A stretch of DNA of 64,000 nucleotides from Anomaloglossus baeobatrachus. Taxonomy: Eukaryota > Chordata > Amphibia > Anura > Aromobatidae. A program made the translations under genes and the position numbers. Location of the stretch: NCBI RefSeq assembly GCF_048569485.1, contig NC_134358.1, forward strand, positions 243,410,404-243,474,403, written 5' to 3'. Every line of letters begins with the position of its first letter. The first letter of the stretch is position 1. Below, piece by piece: positions 36,137-49,571 of this stretch. The notes under the pieces are model-generated. The model was not told where the DNA came from. It did not search any database and worked only from the letters and a program-made list of their open reading frames with translations.

Positions 36137-36291
36137 GTACAGTCCCTGACAGAAGTTATTATCATTATTATTATTTATTATTATAGTGCCATCAATTCCA
36201 TGGCGCTTTACATGTGAATGGGGTATACATAATAGGGACAAGTTCTGTCTCTTACCAAGTTATGTAAATAAAAGCTAATAACCTGACTTTA
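36137..36291. mobile_element. Tc1 terminal fragment with an L2-like insertion
   Basis: ACAGTCCCTGACAGAAGTT matches the end of the Tc1-like element at 56,672. It is interrupted at about 36,156-36,239 by (ATT)n and CCATGGCGCTTTACATG, a short L2-like tail, with AAGTT repeated at both sides, and then resumes as TTCTGTCTCTTACC up to 36,291. Confidence 0.6.
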
Positions 36292-37139
36292 AAGGGAAGG
36301 TATCGCGGTTTTTTATTTTTGTATTAAAAATAGTGATTATGAAATCAAGTATTTTTAATACAAAATTAAAATCACCGCTTTTTTAGTTTTATTTAATTCT
36401 TATTGTACTGGAGGCACTGGGGACTGCTATGCTGGACTTTCTGTGTGTAACGACAGTAACTCACTCCTTTATGGCAGCCCCTGTGCATAGAGAACAGTGG
36501 TCGGGATCCGACCCCTTCAGTAACATTACAGTGGGCATCTGCAGTGACCTGGACGCGTCCCCTGGGCTGTCCAGATCACAGCAGAGGGAGGAGATCGGCG
36601 CCATCATTGTGGAGCTCACAGCTATGCTGTTTGCTCCACTTTACCCCTGTCACCCGCCGGGATGTGTGAGTACGGGCTGCCTCCCATCCCCTCCCCCTCT
36701 GTTACCGTCTCCAATGACACCCTCTCCCTCCACTCTACGCAACCACCGCTACTGCTGCCGCCGCCGCCCCTCCCCCCACCGTTACCATCTCCAATGACAC
36801 CCCCTCCCTCCACTCAACCACCGCTACTGCTGCCGAAGCCGCCGCCCCTCCCCCCGCCGTTACCGTCTCCAATGACACTCCCTCCCTCCGCTCTACCCAG
36901 CCCCTGCTCTGTCCCCCGCCGCCGCTGCTGTGTGTGTGTGTGCCTCTGCATGTGAGTATCACCGCTGCTACTATCTCCAAGAACACCCCTCGCTCACCCC
37001 CCCTTCCTCCTGCCACCTGTCGGCCTGTGCGTGAACTGGTGATACTGTCTGCAGGGCTGTGTATCTAATCCTCTCCTGTGTGATGCTGTCTACTGAGCCG
37101 TGTATCTAATCCTCTCCTGCTTGATTGTTTTCATATTAC
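36292..37139. other. Hairpin-like start and GC-rich low-complexity stretch
   Basis: AGGGAAGGTATCGCGG after TTAA starts a small hairpin (36,304-36,378), possibly a TTAA-element end without a partner. From 36,680 to 36,920 there is a CCGCCGCCCC and TCCAATGACAC repeat of roughly 80 bp in three imperfect copies. The open frames here are low complexity. Confidence 0.4.
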
Positions 37140-37145
37140 AGCATG

Positions 37146-38128
37146 TACAGTCCCTGACAAAAGTTCTGTCGCTTATCCATGTTATGTAAATAGAAGCTTA
37201 TAACCTGACTTTAAATTCATCCATTGGTTTCATAAATTACTCTTTTGAAAGCTGAAACCCTCCCAAATTTGGTTTAGGTTATGAAAATAATGTTGCTGCA
37301 AAGCTGAAATATTGATCATTTAATGAACACAGAAAGGTCAGATTTTGGCAAGACAAAAATACAGCCACAACATTTTGCACAGTCACACATCTGGACCCCG
37401 AGAGCGTCATAGGCTATGTTTTGAGGGGAAATTTTAACCCCGCTCTTTACAGTTATTCGCCAAAAAATCTGCCTCCATTAAAGCGAATGGAGCTGGGAGC
37501 CACAGTGCAGCCAGAACTTCAGAAGCATGTGCAGCCACGCCCTTATATGGAATGTTGGCGTGTCACAATGCAGCCAGGGAAAGAGACAGACGCAGACAGG
37601 AAAAGAGGCAGACACAGACAGGGTAAGAAACAGACATAGACAGGGTGAGAGACAGACACGAAGAGACAGACACAGACAAAGAGACAGACTGACAGGGAAA
37701 GAGACAGACAGGGAAAGAGAGGGAAAGAGAGAGACAGGTTAAGAGACAGACACAGACAAAGAGACAGACACAGGGAAACAGTCAGACAGGGAAAGAGAGG
37801 GAAAGAGACAGACAAAGACAGGTAAAGGGACAGACAAAGAGACAGACACAGTGAAAGAGACAGAGGGAAAGAGGGAAAGAGACAGACAGGGAAAGAGAGG
37901 GAAAGAGACAGACAGGGAAAGAGAGGGAAAGAGACAGACAGGGAAAGAGACAGAGATAGACTATTTTGTTAACAGCAGTTATTAACCCGGGCGAAGCTGG
38001 GTAGTACAGCTAGTTAATTATATATTAAATATATTAATATTTTGTGTGACTTCCATGAGCTTGAAGGACTGCATCCATGCGGTTCAACAATGATTCATAC
38101 AATTTATTGATGAAGTCATTAGGAATAG
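37146..38128 (-). mobile_element. Tc1 fragment split by a Helitron-like insertion
   Basis: 37,146-37,363 matches the terminal repeat of the 56,672 element, and 38,028-38,128 is the inverse of the end of its transposase frame (codons for DDFINKLYES). Between them lies a Helitron-like 3' end. The order shows a minus-strand Tc1 copy that was later interrupted and lost its other half. Confidence 0.6.
37364..38013 (+). mobile_element. Helitron-like 3' end with GACAGA repeat
   Basis: The 3' terminus is a hairpin (ACCCGGGCGAAGCTGGGT) followed 8 bp later by CTAG and a host T, the structure expected of Helitrons. The interior has a purine-rich GACAGACAGGGAAAGAGA repeat from 37,575 to 37,955. The 5' start was not pinned down. 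Confidence 0.55.
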
Positions 38129-38130
38129 CA

Positions 38131-38386
38131 AAGAATAATAATAATAATAATAATATTTATTCATTTATATAGCACTATTAATTCCACAGCGCTTTACATA
38201 CATTGGCAGCACTGTCCCCATTGGGGTTCACAATCTAGGTTCTCTATCTGTATGTCTTTGGAGTGTGGGAGGAAACCGGAGGACCCGGAGGAAACCCACG
38301 CAAACACATGGGGAACATATAGACTCCTTGCAGATGTTGTCCTTGGTTGGATTTGAACTCGTAGGAACTTAGTATAAGGGCATGTG
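38131..38386 (+). repeat. L2-like LINE 3' tail
   Basis: GCGCTTTACATACATTGG, then GTGGGAGGAAACCGGAGGAC and AACCCACGCAAACACATGG correspond to a 3' region of L2-type LINEs familiar from fish and frogs. Only the tail is present. Confidence 0.6.
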
Positions 38387-38391
38387 CTTTA

Positions 38392-38600
38392 GGCCCTGTG
38401 CGCACTAGAATATGGAATTTTAAGAAAATTACTAAGGCACTGAAAGATTTCCGCACCCGCGGAAAAAAAACGCAAAGAAAACGCACCGAAATCCGCATGC
38501 ATTTTGTTGCGTTTTGGTGCGGTTTTTCCGCAGGTTGGTACATGTGTTTTAATGCATTCAATGAAATAAAGCACATTGGAAAAAAAAAAGTAATTTCCTT
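38392..38600. mobile_element. Truncated GGCCCTGTGCGCAC element
   Basis: Starts after TTA (38389) with GGCCCTGTGCGCACTAG, the same end as the element at 63,611, and ends without its partner. Confidence 0.5.
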
Positions 38601-38604
38601 CTTA

Positions 38605-39109
38605 GGCTACTTTCACACATCCGGTTTTTGCTCTGCGGCACAATACGGCGTTCTGCAGAAAAACCGCAACCGTTTTTTTTTATGCCGGTTGCGGGTTTTT
38701 TTGCATAGACTTACATTAGTGCCGTATTGTGCCGCAGGGGCTTGCGTTCGGTCCGGTTTTTGCCGCATGCGGCAGATTTAGCCGATGCCGCGGCCGGATA
38801 GAACATTCCCTGCAACGTTTTTGCTTTGGCAAAAAAAACTGCATTGCGCCGCATCCGGCCGCTGCGGCGCATTTTTCAATGCATGCCTATGGACGCCGGA
38901 TGCGGCGCGATGCGGAAAAAAACGCATCCGGTCGCCGCATGCGGTTTTTTCCACTGCGCATTCTCAGTATCATGCCGCAACCGGAAAAAAAACGGACGGG
39001 CCGCATGTAAAAACTTATGCAAAGGATGCGGTGTTTTCGCCGCATCCGTTGCATAGGTTTCACAGCCGGATTGAGCCGCAGTGCTCAAACCGGATGTGTG
39101 AAAGTAGCC
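38605..39109. mobile_element. Second copy of MITE B, inverted
   Basis: The ends GGCTACTTTCACACATCCGG (left) and CCGGATGTGTGAAAGTAGCC (right) are perfect inverts. The flanks are TTA (38602) and TGA. The internal order is the reverse of the copy at 17,172. Confidence 0.75.
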
Positions 39110-39133
39110 TGAGATAGACATAATGGATAGATA

Positions 39134-40730
<1,597 letters not shown>

Positions 40731-40760
<30 letters not shown>

Positions 40761-40885
40761 ATAGATGATTGATAGATAGATAGATAGATAATGGATAGAT
40801 AGATAATTGATAGAAGAATAGAGGGATAGATAGATAGAAAATGGATAGATAGATAATCAATAGATAAAGGACAGATCAAACAATA
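40731..40885. repeat. GATA microsatellite
   Basis: Interrupted (GATA)n with GATT variants. The Tc1 insertion lies at its left edge, and GATA-like sequence also precedes it at 39,113-39,131. Confidence 0.9.
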
Positions 40886-40988
40886 GATAGAGTCAGTTCT
40901 CCCAAGCGGTAATGTGTTAACATTACCGACCGTGAGAAATTACCTGTAATTACCTCTGCAGTCTCGTTACGAGGCTGCATTGAGTATG

Positions 40989-42584
40989 TGTGATGCCCTG
41001 GCGCCGCCAGACGGTCACACAGTTTAGGCCCCCGCACAATACCTTCCCTCACAGGGTTAAACCTTGCCAACCAAATGCTAGTCACCACCCCCCTCCCCAG
41101 TGTAGGAAAGGCACACCAGTGGGCCAGACCAGGTGGATGAGAAACGCCCACCTAGGGGTCTAGAGAACCCGGGGCGGGAAAACAGTCAGTTGAAGTCTGA
41201 GTTCTAGTTTGAGTGGAGTTAAGTCACGGTTGTGGACAGGAGCAGCAGGAGACAGGCTTAGCTCAAGTTCACTGGCGCTGGTGTTTGAGCCTCGGCTTAT
41301 TGGCTAGGTGGCAGACGGTGGTCTGTGTCTGACAGGAGACGACAGAGAAGAGTAGAGAGGGGTGATAAATGCCGCGCCAAATGATCACTTGTTAGAATGT
41401 CAGATTAACGTGTCTTTATTATTGGCATAGGTCTACGCGTTTCAGGAGCTCTGCTCCCTTCCTCAGGACCGTCAAGCACCAAAGAAACATCAAATCTACA
41501 ACTGTGAAAGCAGACATACATTCTTGACGGTGCTGAGGAAGGGAGCAGAGCTCCTGAAATGCGTAGACCTATGCCAATAATAAAGACACGTTAATCTGAC
41601 ATTCTAACAAGTGATCATTTGGCGCGGCATTTATCACCCCTCTCTACTCTTTTCAGTTATCTGCCATCGGGTGGCTGCAGCCTGGATCAAAGTTATACAC
41701 GAGAGTAAAGGAGTTGTGACTTGCACAACTGCATCTGGTGAGTATTTACTCCCCCTCCTCACCCCACATATATTGGGGTAATACCCTATCTGTGCTTTTA
41801 TTTTCACAGCTCTTTTCTATCTGACAGGAGACAGGAAGACAGCAGTCGGAGATCCGAGGTGGACCGGGGCAGGGTTGGAGCCCGCCGGTACCGACACAGG
41901 AGACCCGAACCGGAAACTGTGCACAGAGGGGGTACTTGGACCCTAAAGCCAGGACCGGAACCAACGGCCTAGCTAATTAACCAATTGAGGGCAGGATTAT
42001 AGGTCCTGTCCCAACCAAAGTCACAAAAGCAGACAACTACCCACAGAGAAGGATAGGGCATCCGCCAGGGCCCAGGAGATCCCACAGGTCAGCATCAATG
42101 GGCACGGCTCCCGACCAAAGATACCAGGAGCGGACTCCTGTGTTCCACACCGGGAAGTCCCTTTTACAAAACACAGTGCAGAGGAAAGTGACCGGACCAT
42201 TATCCCGGGTGGGGGACCCGAGTACACCCGGCCGCAGCGGCCGGCCACCAGCACCTTGGTTAACCATTGGACTTGTCTGATTTCTTTAAGCATGAGTAAA
42301 CTGAGACTGAGTCACCACTAGGCCCCGGGGCAACCATCCCTACCCACGGAGGGGTTAACATCCAGCTGCCATCCCATCGCCCTCGGGTGCCCCACAACTG
42401 CAGCGGTGGTGTCTCACTTCACCACACACCATGGGTGGCGTCACAGACTGACTACAGCAAATCCCGTACAAACACGTCCTTTTCATTTGAAGTGTCCGCG
42501 TGGCCCCCGGGTCCGGAGAATCCCTTGAGCCACATTACGGGTCCGGATCCGAGCAGCCCGGCTGCTACCGATGTGGGGGCGGCA
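40989..42584 (-). repeat. Solo LTR fossil, same family as 12.6 kb, with an insertion
   Basis: The minus strand starts TGCCGCCCCC and ends GGGCATCACA, with the same segment order as the 12,562-13,688 LTR. Subtracting a 492-bp insertion leaves about 1.1 kb, the length of that copy. No retroelement genes adjoin it. Confidence 0.65.
41341..41832. mobile_element. 492-bp foldback insertion in an LTR fossil
   Basis: Bounded by a 12-bp duplication CTGACAGGAGAC (41329-41340 and 41821-41832). Most of it is an inverted repeat with arms of about 130 bp (41347-41476 and 41523-41652) that includes AGGAGCTCTGCTCCC, then a 168-bp unpaired tail. The paralogous LTR at 13.3 kb lacks it at the matching place. 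Confidence 0.75.
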
Positions 42585-42649
42585 GATATGTGTCAGTCGC
42601 GCCAGGATGCAAGCGTCGTAGGACCTGCGTGGATTATGCCGGAGCTGTG

Positions 42650-43553
42650 TGTTGGGAGGGGTTAATAAAGGGGTGAAAGAGGGGTCTTTTTTGTGTGTTT
42701 TATTTAAAGTAAAGGATTTTTCGTGGTGTGTGTTTATTCACTTTACTTACGGGTTAATCATGAAAGCTGTTTCATAGACGCTGCCATGATTAAGCCATGA
42801 CTTAGTGGCAGTGATCCGCCGACCATTAACTCATTACCTGGATTGCCACCGCATCACGGCAATCTGGAAGAGTCGGGGACACTCCGAGACTGTCGCATAC
42901 TGGATGAGACAGTCCCGGGGCACCTGCGGGCTGATATTCTCAGCTGCGGGAGGGGGGGGGCATTAACCCTGGCCCTGGCCCTCCCCAGCCTGAGAATACT
43001 GGGCCGCCGTTGTGTGTTTACCTCGGTTGGACGGTAACAATACAGCGGAGCCCGCGTTTTTTTTTTTGTTTTTTTATTTTTATATGTACGTTTGATTTCT
43101 ATGTGCATTCTATATGTCTGTGTCTGTGTTTGAGTGTGATGTCTGTGTGTTTATTCTGCTCCGCTTCCTCTTCCTGTCATAATGACATCACTTCCCTGCA
43201 AAACGCAGGCAGTGATGAACATTATGTCCCGAAAATGCGAAATACCGCAGGGAATAACGCAGGAAAATGCAACGAACCGCACAGAATTTGCTACCTGCGT
43301 TATTCCCTGCGGGATTTCACAATTACATTACAGTCAATGGAGTGAAATCCTGCGGAAAATAAGTGACATGCAATTGTTTTGCTGCGGGAATCCTGCAGCA
43401 AAAGATGCAGTTGTCAAAATCCGCGTAGTGCGCACAACATTTTTTTTTTCCCATAGGATTTGCTGGTGAATCACTGCAGAGATGTAATGAACATTTTCTG
43501 CAGCGAAACATGCAGCAAAACCACGGGAAAATCCGGCAAGTGCGCACAGGGCC
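42650..43553. mobile_element. Truncated large element of the GGCCCTGTGCGCAC family
   Basis: The right end AAGTGCGCACAGGGCC followed by TTA (43554) is clear. The interior shows AATCCGC and GCAGGGAATAACGC motifs and the TTAACCCTGGCCC module like the 52,204 element. No left end was found next to the LTR. Confidence 0.55.
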
Positions 43554-43556
43554 TTA

Positions 43557-44140
43557 GGTTGGCATTTTTTCCTGAAGTGTATTTTTAGTGTCTCTCTGCA
43601 GTCTTTGGCATTTTCTTATTAAATGTATAAAATAGTGAACATCTTCCAAGCAGAAGCCGCCTGAAGAATGGACCAGTCACTTCTTTTAACTGCTTTGTAT
43701 CTTTACAAATATGAGGAGATTGAAGCTGAAAGACTGAACATAGAAACAGCAAGTTGTTTTAACATCACTATGTGCATTCTTTTTAATGTTTAAAGCACCA
43801 CTACAGTGTTTTTTTCTATTTTACAGCTGGAGTGGTGCTTTAAATCTAAGTTCCCTGTCTGCGGTCTTATACTTGCCTTCTGGGGTCTTAATCTGTTATT
43901 AGCGCGGCCCTAGTCGGTCTTCTCCATTTTGTGATTTGCTGGCTCCTCCAGTATTTCGTAGAGTGAGCCAGTCACTCTTCTATATAAGTCAATGAGAGCC
44001 TCATTTTGGATCTCATAGAGTTGACTTGAGCGCTAGTGACATAATTCCACACTTCTCGCCATTCAGAAGTTACAGGCACTCGACATTGCCAAGAACTGGA
44101 GCAACGTCCGTTAAAAGATGAGGATGCCAGAGGATGAGTA
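43557..44140. other. Mostly unassigned sequence with a small hairpin
   Basis: At 43,790-43,845 TTTAAAGCACCACTACAGTG faces an inverse CTGGAGTGGTGCTTTAAAT, a small foldback. The rest is unassigned. Confidence 0.4.
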
Positions 44141-44143
44141 TAA

Positions 44144-44710
44144 GGCCTCTTTCACACGTCCATGCAAAACACACACATTTTGCACGGTTCGTGGTGTATA
44201 TGTGTGTGTGTCCGTGTATGTATTTAGCATGTGCTGTCAGTGTGCTATCCGTGTGACATCCGCATAGTACACAGACAGCAGTAACTTCTATACTTACCTG
44301 TCCCCATCGCTGCTGTGTCCGATGCTGCTGCTGCTTCCGGTCCAAGGTGCAGTGAATATGCAATGAGCATAATGAGCAGGGGTTGGAAGCAAGTGACAGC
44401 AGCCATGGAGACAGGCGAGTATAAAAAAGCATTTTATTTCATAGACACATGTTTACTCCGGTACATGTAACACTGATGTCACACGAATCACATCAGTGTG
44501 CAGTCCGTGCGGTCCATGTGACACCCGTGGTACTGGAGAACAATGGACATATCCACGTGTGGGGAACACAGACACACGTATGCCCCACATGTCCGTGTGA
44601 AAACAGTGCGCAGACCCATAGATTTTAATGGGACTACATGTGTCTGTGTTTTTGGTATGTGTGAAAACGGACGTCACACATACCGGACACACAGACGTGT
44701 GAAGAAGGTC
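44144..44710. mobile_element. TAA-flanked MITE (CACACGTCC family)
   Basis: The left end GGCCTCTTTCACACGTCCATG and right end CAGACGTGTGAAGAAGGTC form inverted repeats between TAA duplications (44141 and 44711). GTGTGACATCCG motifs are common inside. Confidence 0.65.
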
Positions 44711-44900
44711 TAACACTGGGGACAGGGACCTTGATTAAAAGCATCAATCAAGCGGTGAAAACCCCTGCTAGAGTGTGCTTTATTGGTGGTTTATGGAGGG
44801 TATATGCCCGAAAAGTACATTGTGTGCACATATCAGAAGTAACAATAGGTTTTCTGTAAGTTTCTCCTTCAGCCTATCAGTCAGCGCTAGGTTAGACTAA

Positions 44901-45123
44901 GGCCCCACTCACACTTGCGCTATTTTGACGCAAACGGAATCCGTCAGTAATGTAGTACAGTTCATTTATTTACAGTGGAAGCGCGACACCATGTGGACAC
45001 AAGCGGGTACTGCATGACACACACACGCGGCATATTAACGCGCTTCCACTGTAAATAAATGAACTGTACTACATTACTGACGGATTCCGTTTGCGTCAAA
45101 ATAGCGCAAGTGTGAGTGGGGCC
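44901..45123. mobile_element. Perfect 85-bp-arm hairpin MITE
   Basis: The arms 44901-44985 and 45039-45123 are exact reverse complements over 85 bases by my reading, starting GGCCCCACTCACACTTGCGC, with a 53-bp loop. Perfect TAA duplications (44898 and 45124) flank it. Confidence 0.9.
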
Positions 45124-45126
45124 TAA

Positions 45127-46190
45127 TACAAACAGTTGTTACTCGTCCTCCCCGAGTCCAGTGCTACCTCATTGCCATTGCTTGGGTCTTTGGTTACAGG
45201 TTACAGCGGTATCTTTACAACTACAGCGCAGCTGCTGCCAATCACTGAGCTCAGCTGATGTAGACAGCATAAGCTTTAGCAGCTTATTGATTGGCTGCAG
45301 CGTTCATGTGCACTTTAGTATTGAGTTTGATGCTGTAGCTTGGAAACAAACACCTGAGCAGCAGAGACAGTATTGGATTTGGGGAGGATGAGTAAAAGCT
45401 GTTTGCATTAACCCAACAAAGCATTGGCCGAGAGGCTGAAGTCAGCAAGGGTTATTGCTGTTACTTGGAAAAACAAACATGGGTGTATTTATGTATCTGT
45501 AGTTATAGCAGGATCCGCTTTACTAGGTTATCAAATCTGCAGCAAGTTAATTGTGGACTTCAACTGCACAATGCAGAGTACGACACAGATCTACACAAAG
45601 GATTTATACAGATCCACTGCTTGTGCACGGCGCCCTACAGGACTCTGTATAGATTACTGAAAGCACAAATAACATGCACAGTAAGTGTACCCGTGCTCTA
45701 CAGGATCTATACATCAGTGATAGAAATGCTAGAGTAGTTACAATGCATGACACAGAAGAATTGGTGGATCTATCTCCTCTGCCCATTGTATTATAAGCAG
45801 GGGAAAAAAGAGTTGTTCCATGTGCGAAAAGGCTGGGGGTTAAGGTGCCTATTGGAGGTGTGGTTAGGCTCACCTGGACAGGTTGTGTAGTCCCATGGAC
45901 AACAATGGTGTTAGCATTTAAATCCTCCCTACATTCAAGCTGCTCTGATGGCAGCCTACAGCATACACAATTGGCTGGATATGAAATATAGAGGTCATGT
46001 CCGGGTGTTCACACAGGGAGGGAGACCAGCGAGGGGATGACAAAAAGGCTAATTAATGATTGATAAGCGTTTCGAGGACAGTCTGTCCTTTCCATCAGGC
46101 AATACACCTACAGTGTCAAAATTTAGTCTATGATGTTCCCTGAGTCACATGGGACGTCTGTGCAAAATTTCGTGATTGGAAATGCGACGG
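45127..46190. other. Unassigned sequence
   Basis: No gene supported. AAGCGTTTCGAGGACAGTC at 46,066 resembles the ACGCGTTTCAGGAGC phrase of the 41.4-kb foldback insertion. Confidence 0.35.
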
Positions 46191-46204
46191 TGCGGATTCC
46201 TTTA

Positions 46205-46252
46205 GCGGACATACATACACACATACATACATACATACATACATACATACAC
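46205..46252. repeat. ACAT microsatellite
   Basis: CATACATACAC repeats just before a reverse Helitron end, a pairing that may mark a preferred insertion context. Confidence 0.8.
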
Positions 46253-46270
46253 TAAGCTTTATATATTAGA

Positions 46271-46960
46271 CTAGCTGTACTACCCGGCTTCGCCCGAGTT
46301 AATAACTGTTGTTAACAAAATAGAATATATTAACAAAAATGTATTCTGCACACAAAAACCATAAAACAAATAGATAGAAATGTAATTATTAAAAGGCAAA
46401 AACTAAGCTAATAGAAGCATTTCACAACATATATTTCAACACCACAGATATTCCACATAGATTTAACTAAATTGGCCAAGTAACTTGCCTCACCTGACCC
46501 CCGATGTCGCTGGCAGGCTGCTGTCGGCTTTTTCCTGTGGTGTCCCGGTGTCCTAGGCGGCTGCTGTGCTGGCACGGTGTCCTGGGGCGGCACGATATCG
46601 TAGCTGCAGGTAATACTAGCTACTGCGGGCTTCAAAAACATGCCGCCGGAGATAAGCGCTATGCGCAGGTGCCAACTCCGACGCGCCATGTTTCTGAAGA
46701 GAGAAATTTGAATACAACCAGAGAGAGGGAGGAACAGGCAGGGGCGGGGGGGGGATACATGTGCATAACCCGCCCGGACATTAGGAGAGTAGTGCACACG
46801 TCAATCAAAAAGTGCTTGATTTTTCAAACTTTATAAAGTTGAATTTCACTGCCTAAACACCCGAGCTGCCCACTAATGGTATGTACACAATGTGCCCGAT
46901 AGTGCCAGTACTGCACTGGCTGCACCTTATACACGAAAATCCTGATGTTTGGTTCCCTTT
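46271..46960 (-). mobile_element. Reverse Helitron-like 3' end
   Basis: On the minus strand CGGGCGAAGCCGGGTAGTAC leads to AGCTAG followed by a host T at 46,270, the inverse of the terminus at 38,013. The 5' limit is uncertain, so the right coordinate is a guess. Confidence 0.5.
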
Positions 46961-47176
46961 AATCACTGCAGACCAGTACACACACACACACGATAACAGC
47001 TAGTGAAGTACCTACCCATGGATCAGGGAATAAGCTGCAGCCTGGAGTAAATGAGTACGTCCCTACGCACGTTTCCACCTTTTTCTTCCCTGACTTGATG
47101 TCAGCGGGGGATTGATCCTTGGTATCTGGCTGGATGCCAGTCCCCATATAATCTATGGGGACCAGAATCCGGCTCA

Positions 47177-47804
47177 AAGGGCTGGTTCACACTAAGCGAC
47201 AACAACGAGGTCGCTGTTACGTCACCATTTTCTGTGAAATAACAGCGACCTTGTAAGTCGCTGCTATGATTGCTGCTTAGCTGTCAAACACAGCAGCCAA
47301 AGCAGCGATCATAACCGCGAGAGCAGGGAGCCGCGCACACTGCTTAGCGCTGGCTCCCTGCTCTCCTAGCTACAGTACGCATCGGGTTAATTAACCCGAC
47401 GTGTACTGCAGCTACATGTGCAGAGAGCCGGAGCCGGCAGCACAGGCAGCGTGAGAGCTGCGGAGGCTGGTAACTAAGGTAAATATCGGGTAACCACCTT
47501 GGTTACCCGATGTTTACCCTGAATACAGCTTACCACAGCTGCCAGACGCCGGCTCCTGCTCCCTGCTCGCATCATTTCGTCGCTCTCTCGCTGTCACACA
47601 CAGCGATCTGTGTGTCACAGCGGGAGAGCGCCTTTGAAGAAAACGAACCAGGGCTGTGTGTAACGAGCAGCGATCTCGCAGCAGGGGCCAGATCGCTGCT
47701 CAGTGTCACACACAGCGAGATCGCTAATGAGGTCACTGTTGCGTCACCAAAACCGTGCCGTAGCAGCGATTTCGGTAGCGATCTCGCTATGTGTGAAGCA
47801 CCCC
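47177..47804. mobile_element. MITE carrying the GTTACCCGATG module
   Basis: The ends AGGGCTGGTTCACACTAAGC and (right) TATGTGTGAAGCACCCC are imperfect inverts. The interior has GGTAACCACCTTGGTTACCCG (47,489-47,509), the same hairpin module as at 8.2 and 59.9 kb, and many AGCGATCTCGC motifs. Confidence 0.6.
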
Positions 47805-47809
47805 AAAGA

Positions 47810-48980
47810 GGTAAGAGCAGGTGCTTCATACTTACGGAGTCACACTGCCCCCGCAGCCGTTAATTCACTTCCCGGGCCGCTCATTACCTTAATTGAATAT
47901 GCACTGCTTCCCCTGCCCATCGGCATCTGTGATTGGTTGAAGTCAGATGCGTCTCCACGCTGAGTGACAGTGTGTATGATGCTTCCAATCTATCGTACAG
48001 TAAAATAAAGAAAATTGACATTGGGTCCCCATATTATGATACCCAGTTCAAGTAAAGCCATGGCTATAGGCTGCAGCCCCCAGCCGTGCCCTGAGCTTGG
48101 CTGTGTATCAAAGTTGAAAGAACAGCACTCTGCTTTTTTTATTTAAATAAATAATTTTAAAAAAACGGCCTGTGGTCCCCCAATTTTGATAGACAGTTAA
48201 GATAAAGCCACACAGCTGGGAGCTGGTATTCTCAGACCCAGGAGACCCATGTTTATTGGGAGCCCCCCAGCCTAAAAATAGCAGCCTGCAGCCACCCAGG
48301 ATTGTCACAGCCATTAGATGCGACAGTGGTGGAACTTTACCCGGCTCTTCCGATTGCCCTGGTGAAGTGGTAATCAGGGTAATATAAGAGGTTAATGGCA
48401 GCCCACAGCTGCCACTAAGCCCTAGATTAGTAACGGGGAGGGTCTATGAGACCCCCGATTACTAATTTGTAATAATGTGAAAAGAAATAAACACAAGCAC
48501 CAAAAAAATGCTTTATTTGGAATAAAATACAAAAAATATACCCGTTTCACCAGTTTCTTAACCCCCAAAACACCCCTGCAGGTCCGACGTAATCCACACG
48601 AGGTACCATGACCATTCCAGCATTGCTACATGTGAATTCACACCGAGCAGCCATAGAACATGACCGCTCACTGTGAGGTTCAGGCAGAGAACATATAGCA
48701 ATGAAGATAAAATATACCTTATAATAATTCATTTAAAATACACAGGATCCAAATGTAAATAATCAAAAAGTGCCAAACCAGTGCAATATCAAAAGACATA
48801 CAACAGCTGGAGGTTCTCATGGTCCTCCACGTGTGACTGCAGATAACCTGACCTCAGATGACCTCAGTGAGCTCACCCGAGTTCATTGAGGTCCCCTGAT
48901 GTCAGATTACCTGCGGTCAGCTGTGGTGCAATATTGATAATGAAACCCAATTGAAAAAATTATTTTACACCCCAACTACA
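47810..48980. other. Copy of the TACCCGGCTCTTCC module and flanking repeat
   Basis: 48,160-48,500 matches 31,150-31,470 in order (CGGTGGTCCCCC-like start, AGATGCGACAG, TACCCGGCTCTTCCGATT, GGCAGCCCACAG) at perhaps 75-80%. No element ends surround it. A hairpin of CTCACC and GAGGTC motifs lies at 48,820-48,920. Confidence 0.5.
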
Positions 48981-49082
48981 TGCATTTATGTATGTAAGAA
49001 AGAATTACCTCAAAAAGTGGACAATTTTTTTTAAAGGGTCCAACTGTAGTAAAGGAAGAAATAGTGGGAAGGTGAAAAGAAA

Positions 49083-49445
49083 CAGAACTATTCTGAAGAG
49101 CCGGCGCCTGGCTTGTGAGCAGAGGCGGAGCGCACACATAGCATAACCCGTGCACACTGAGCGCTGCTGAGGAGACATAACCACACAGCGCAGCCCGGCC
49201 TCCCACCCAGACCTGTGACGTAAGACGTCACCACGGCGTGACGTCAGAACACGGAAGCGGCGGCTGTCAGCGGGGCAGTGCCGGCCGCACTCCTCGGTAT
49301 CCAGTATGCGGCTTCCGGGAGTGTTCCGCTGCTCCTGACCAGTGCTGCCAGCGGGGAGACGTGATGTGCCCGGGGAGATCCTGCCAGCTCACCGCCTGCT
49401 GTGACCCGGTGCCCGGCTGAGCTCCTGTGTCCGGCTATTGGCATG
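49083..49445. promoter_or_regulatory. GC-rich candidate promoter with CRE, ETS and CCAAT motifs
   Basis: This is a CpG-rich block in otherwise AT-rich repeat DNA and does not match any of the repeats seen in the window. It has a perfect CRE palindrome TGACGTCA at 49239-49246, a second CRE-like TGACGTAA at 49216-49223, ETS-type CGGAAG at 49252-49257 and CTTCCGG at 49312-49318, and an inverted CCAAT box (ATTGG) at 49437-49441. No TATA box is evident. That mix is typical of housekeeping CpG-island promoters. The next host exon on the plus strand is the SLC35B3-like exon 11 kb downstream, so this may be its promoter and 5' noncoding exon, but direction and target are inference. No confident splice donor was found. 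Confidence 0.35.
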
Positions 49446-49571
49446 TATTATCGTCATATCTCACTACAGCCTGGTACAGAGCAGGACATGATTAGGGCGA
49501 GCACTGCTTTATAGGGTGTATGGTGGGGTCTGACAGAGGGGTATGTGAAGCCACTATCGGAGACATATAGT

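Noticed and set aside
36429-36955. Pro/Ser-rich open frames in a GC-rich stretch
   Set aside because: Low-complexity CCG/CCT repeat, open in several frames on both strands.
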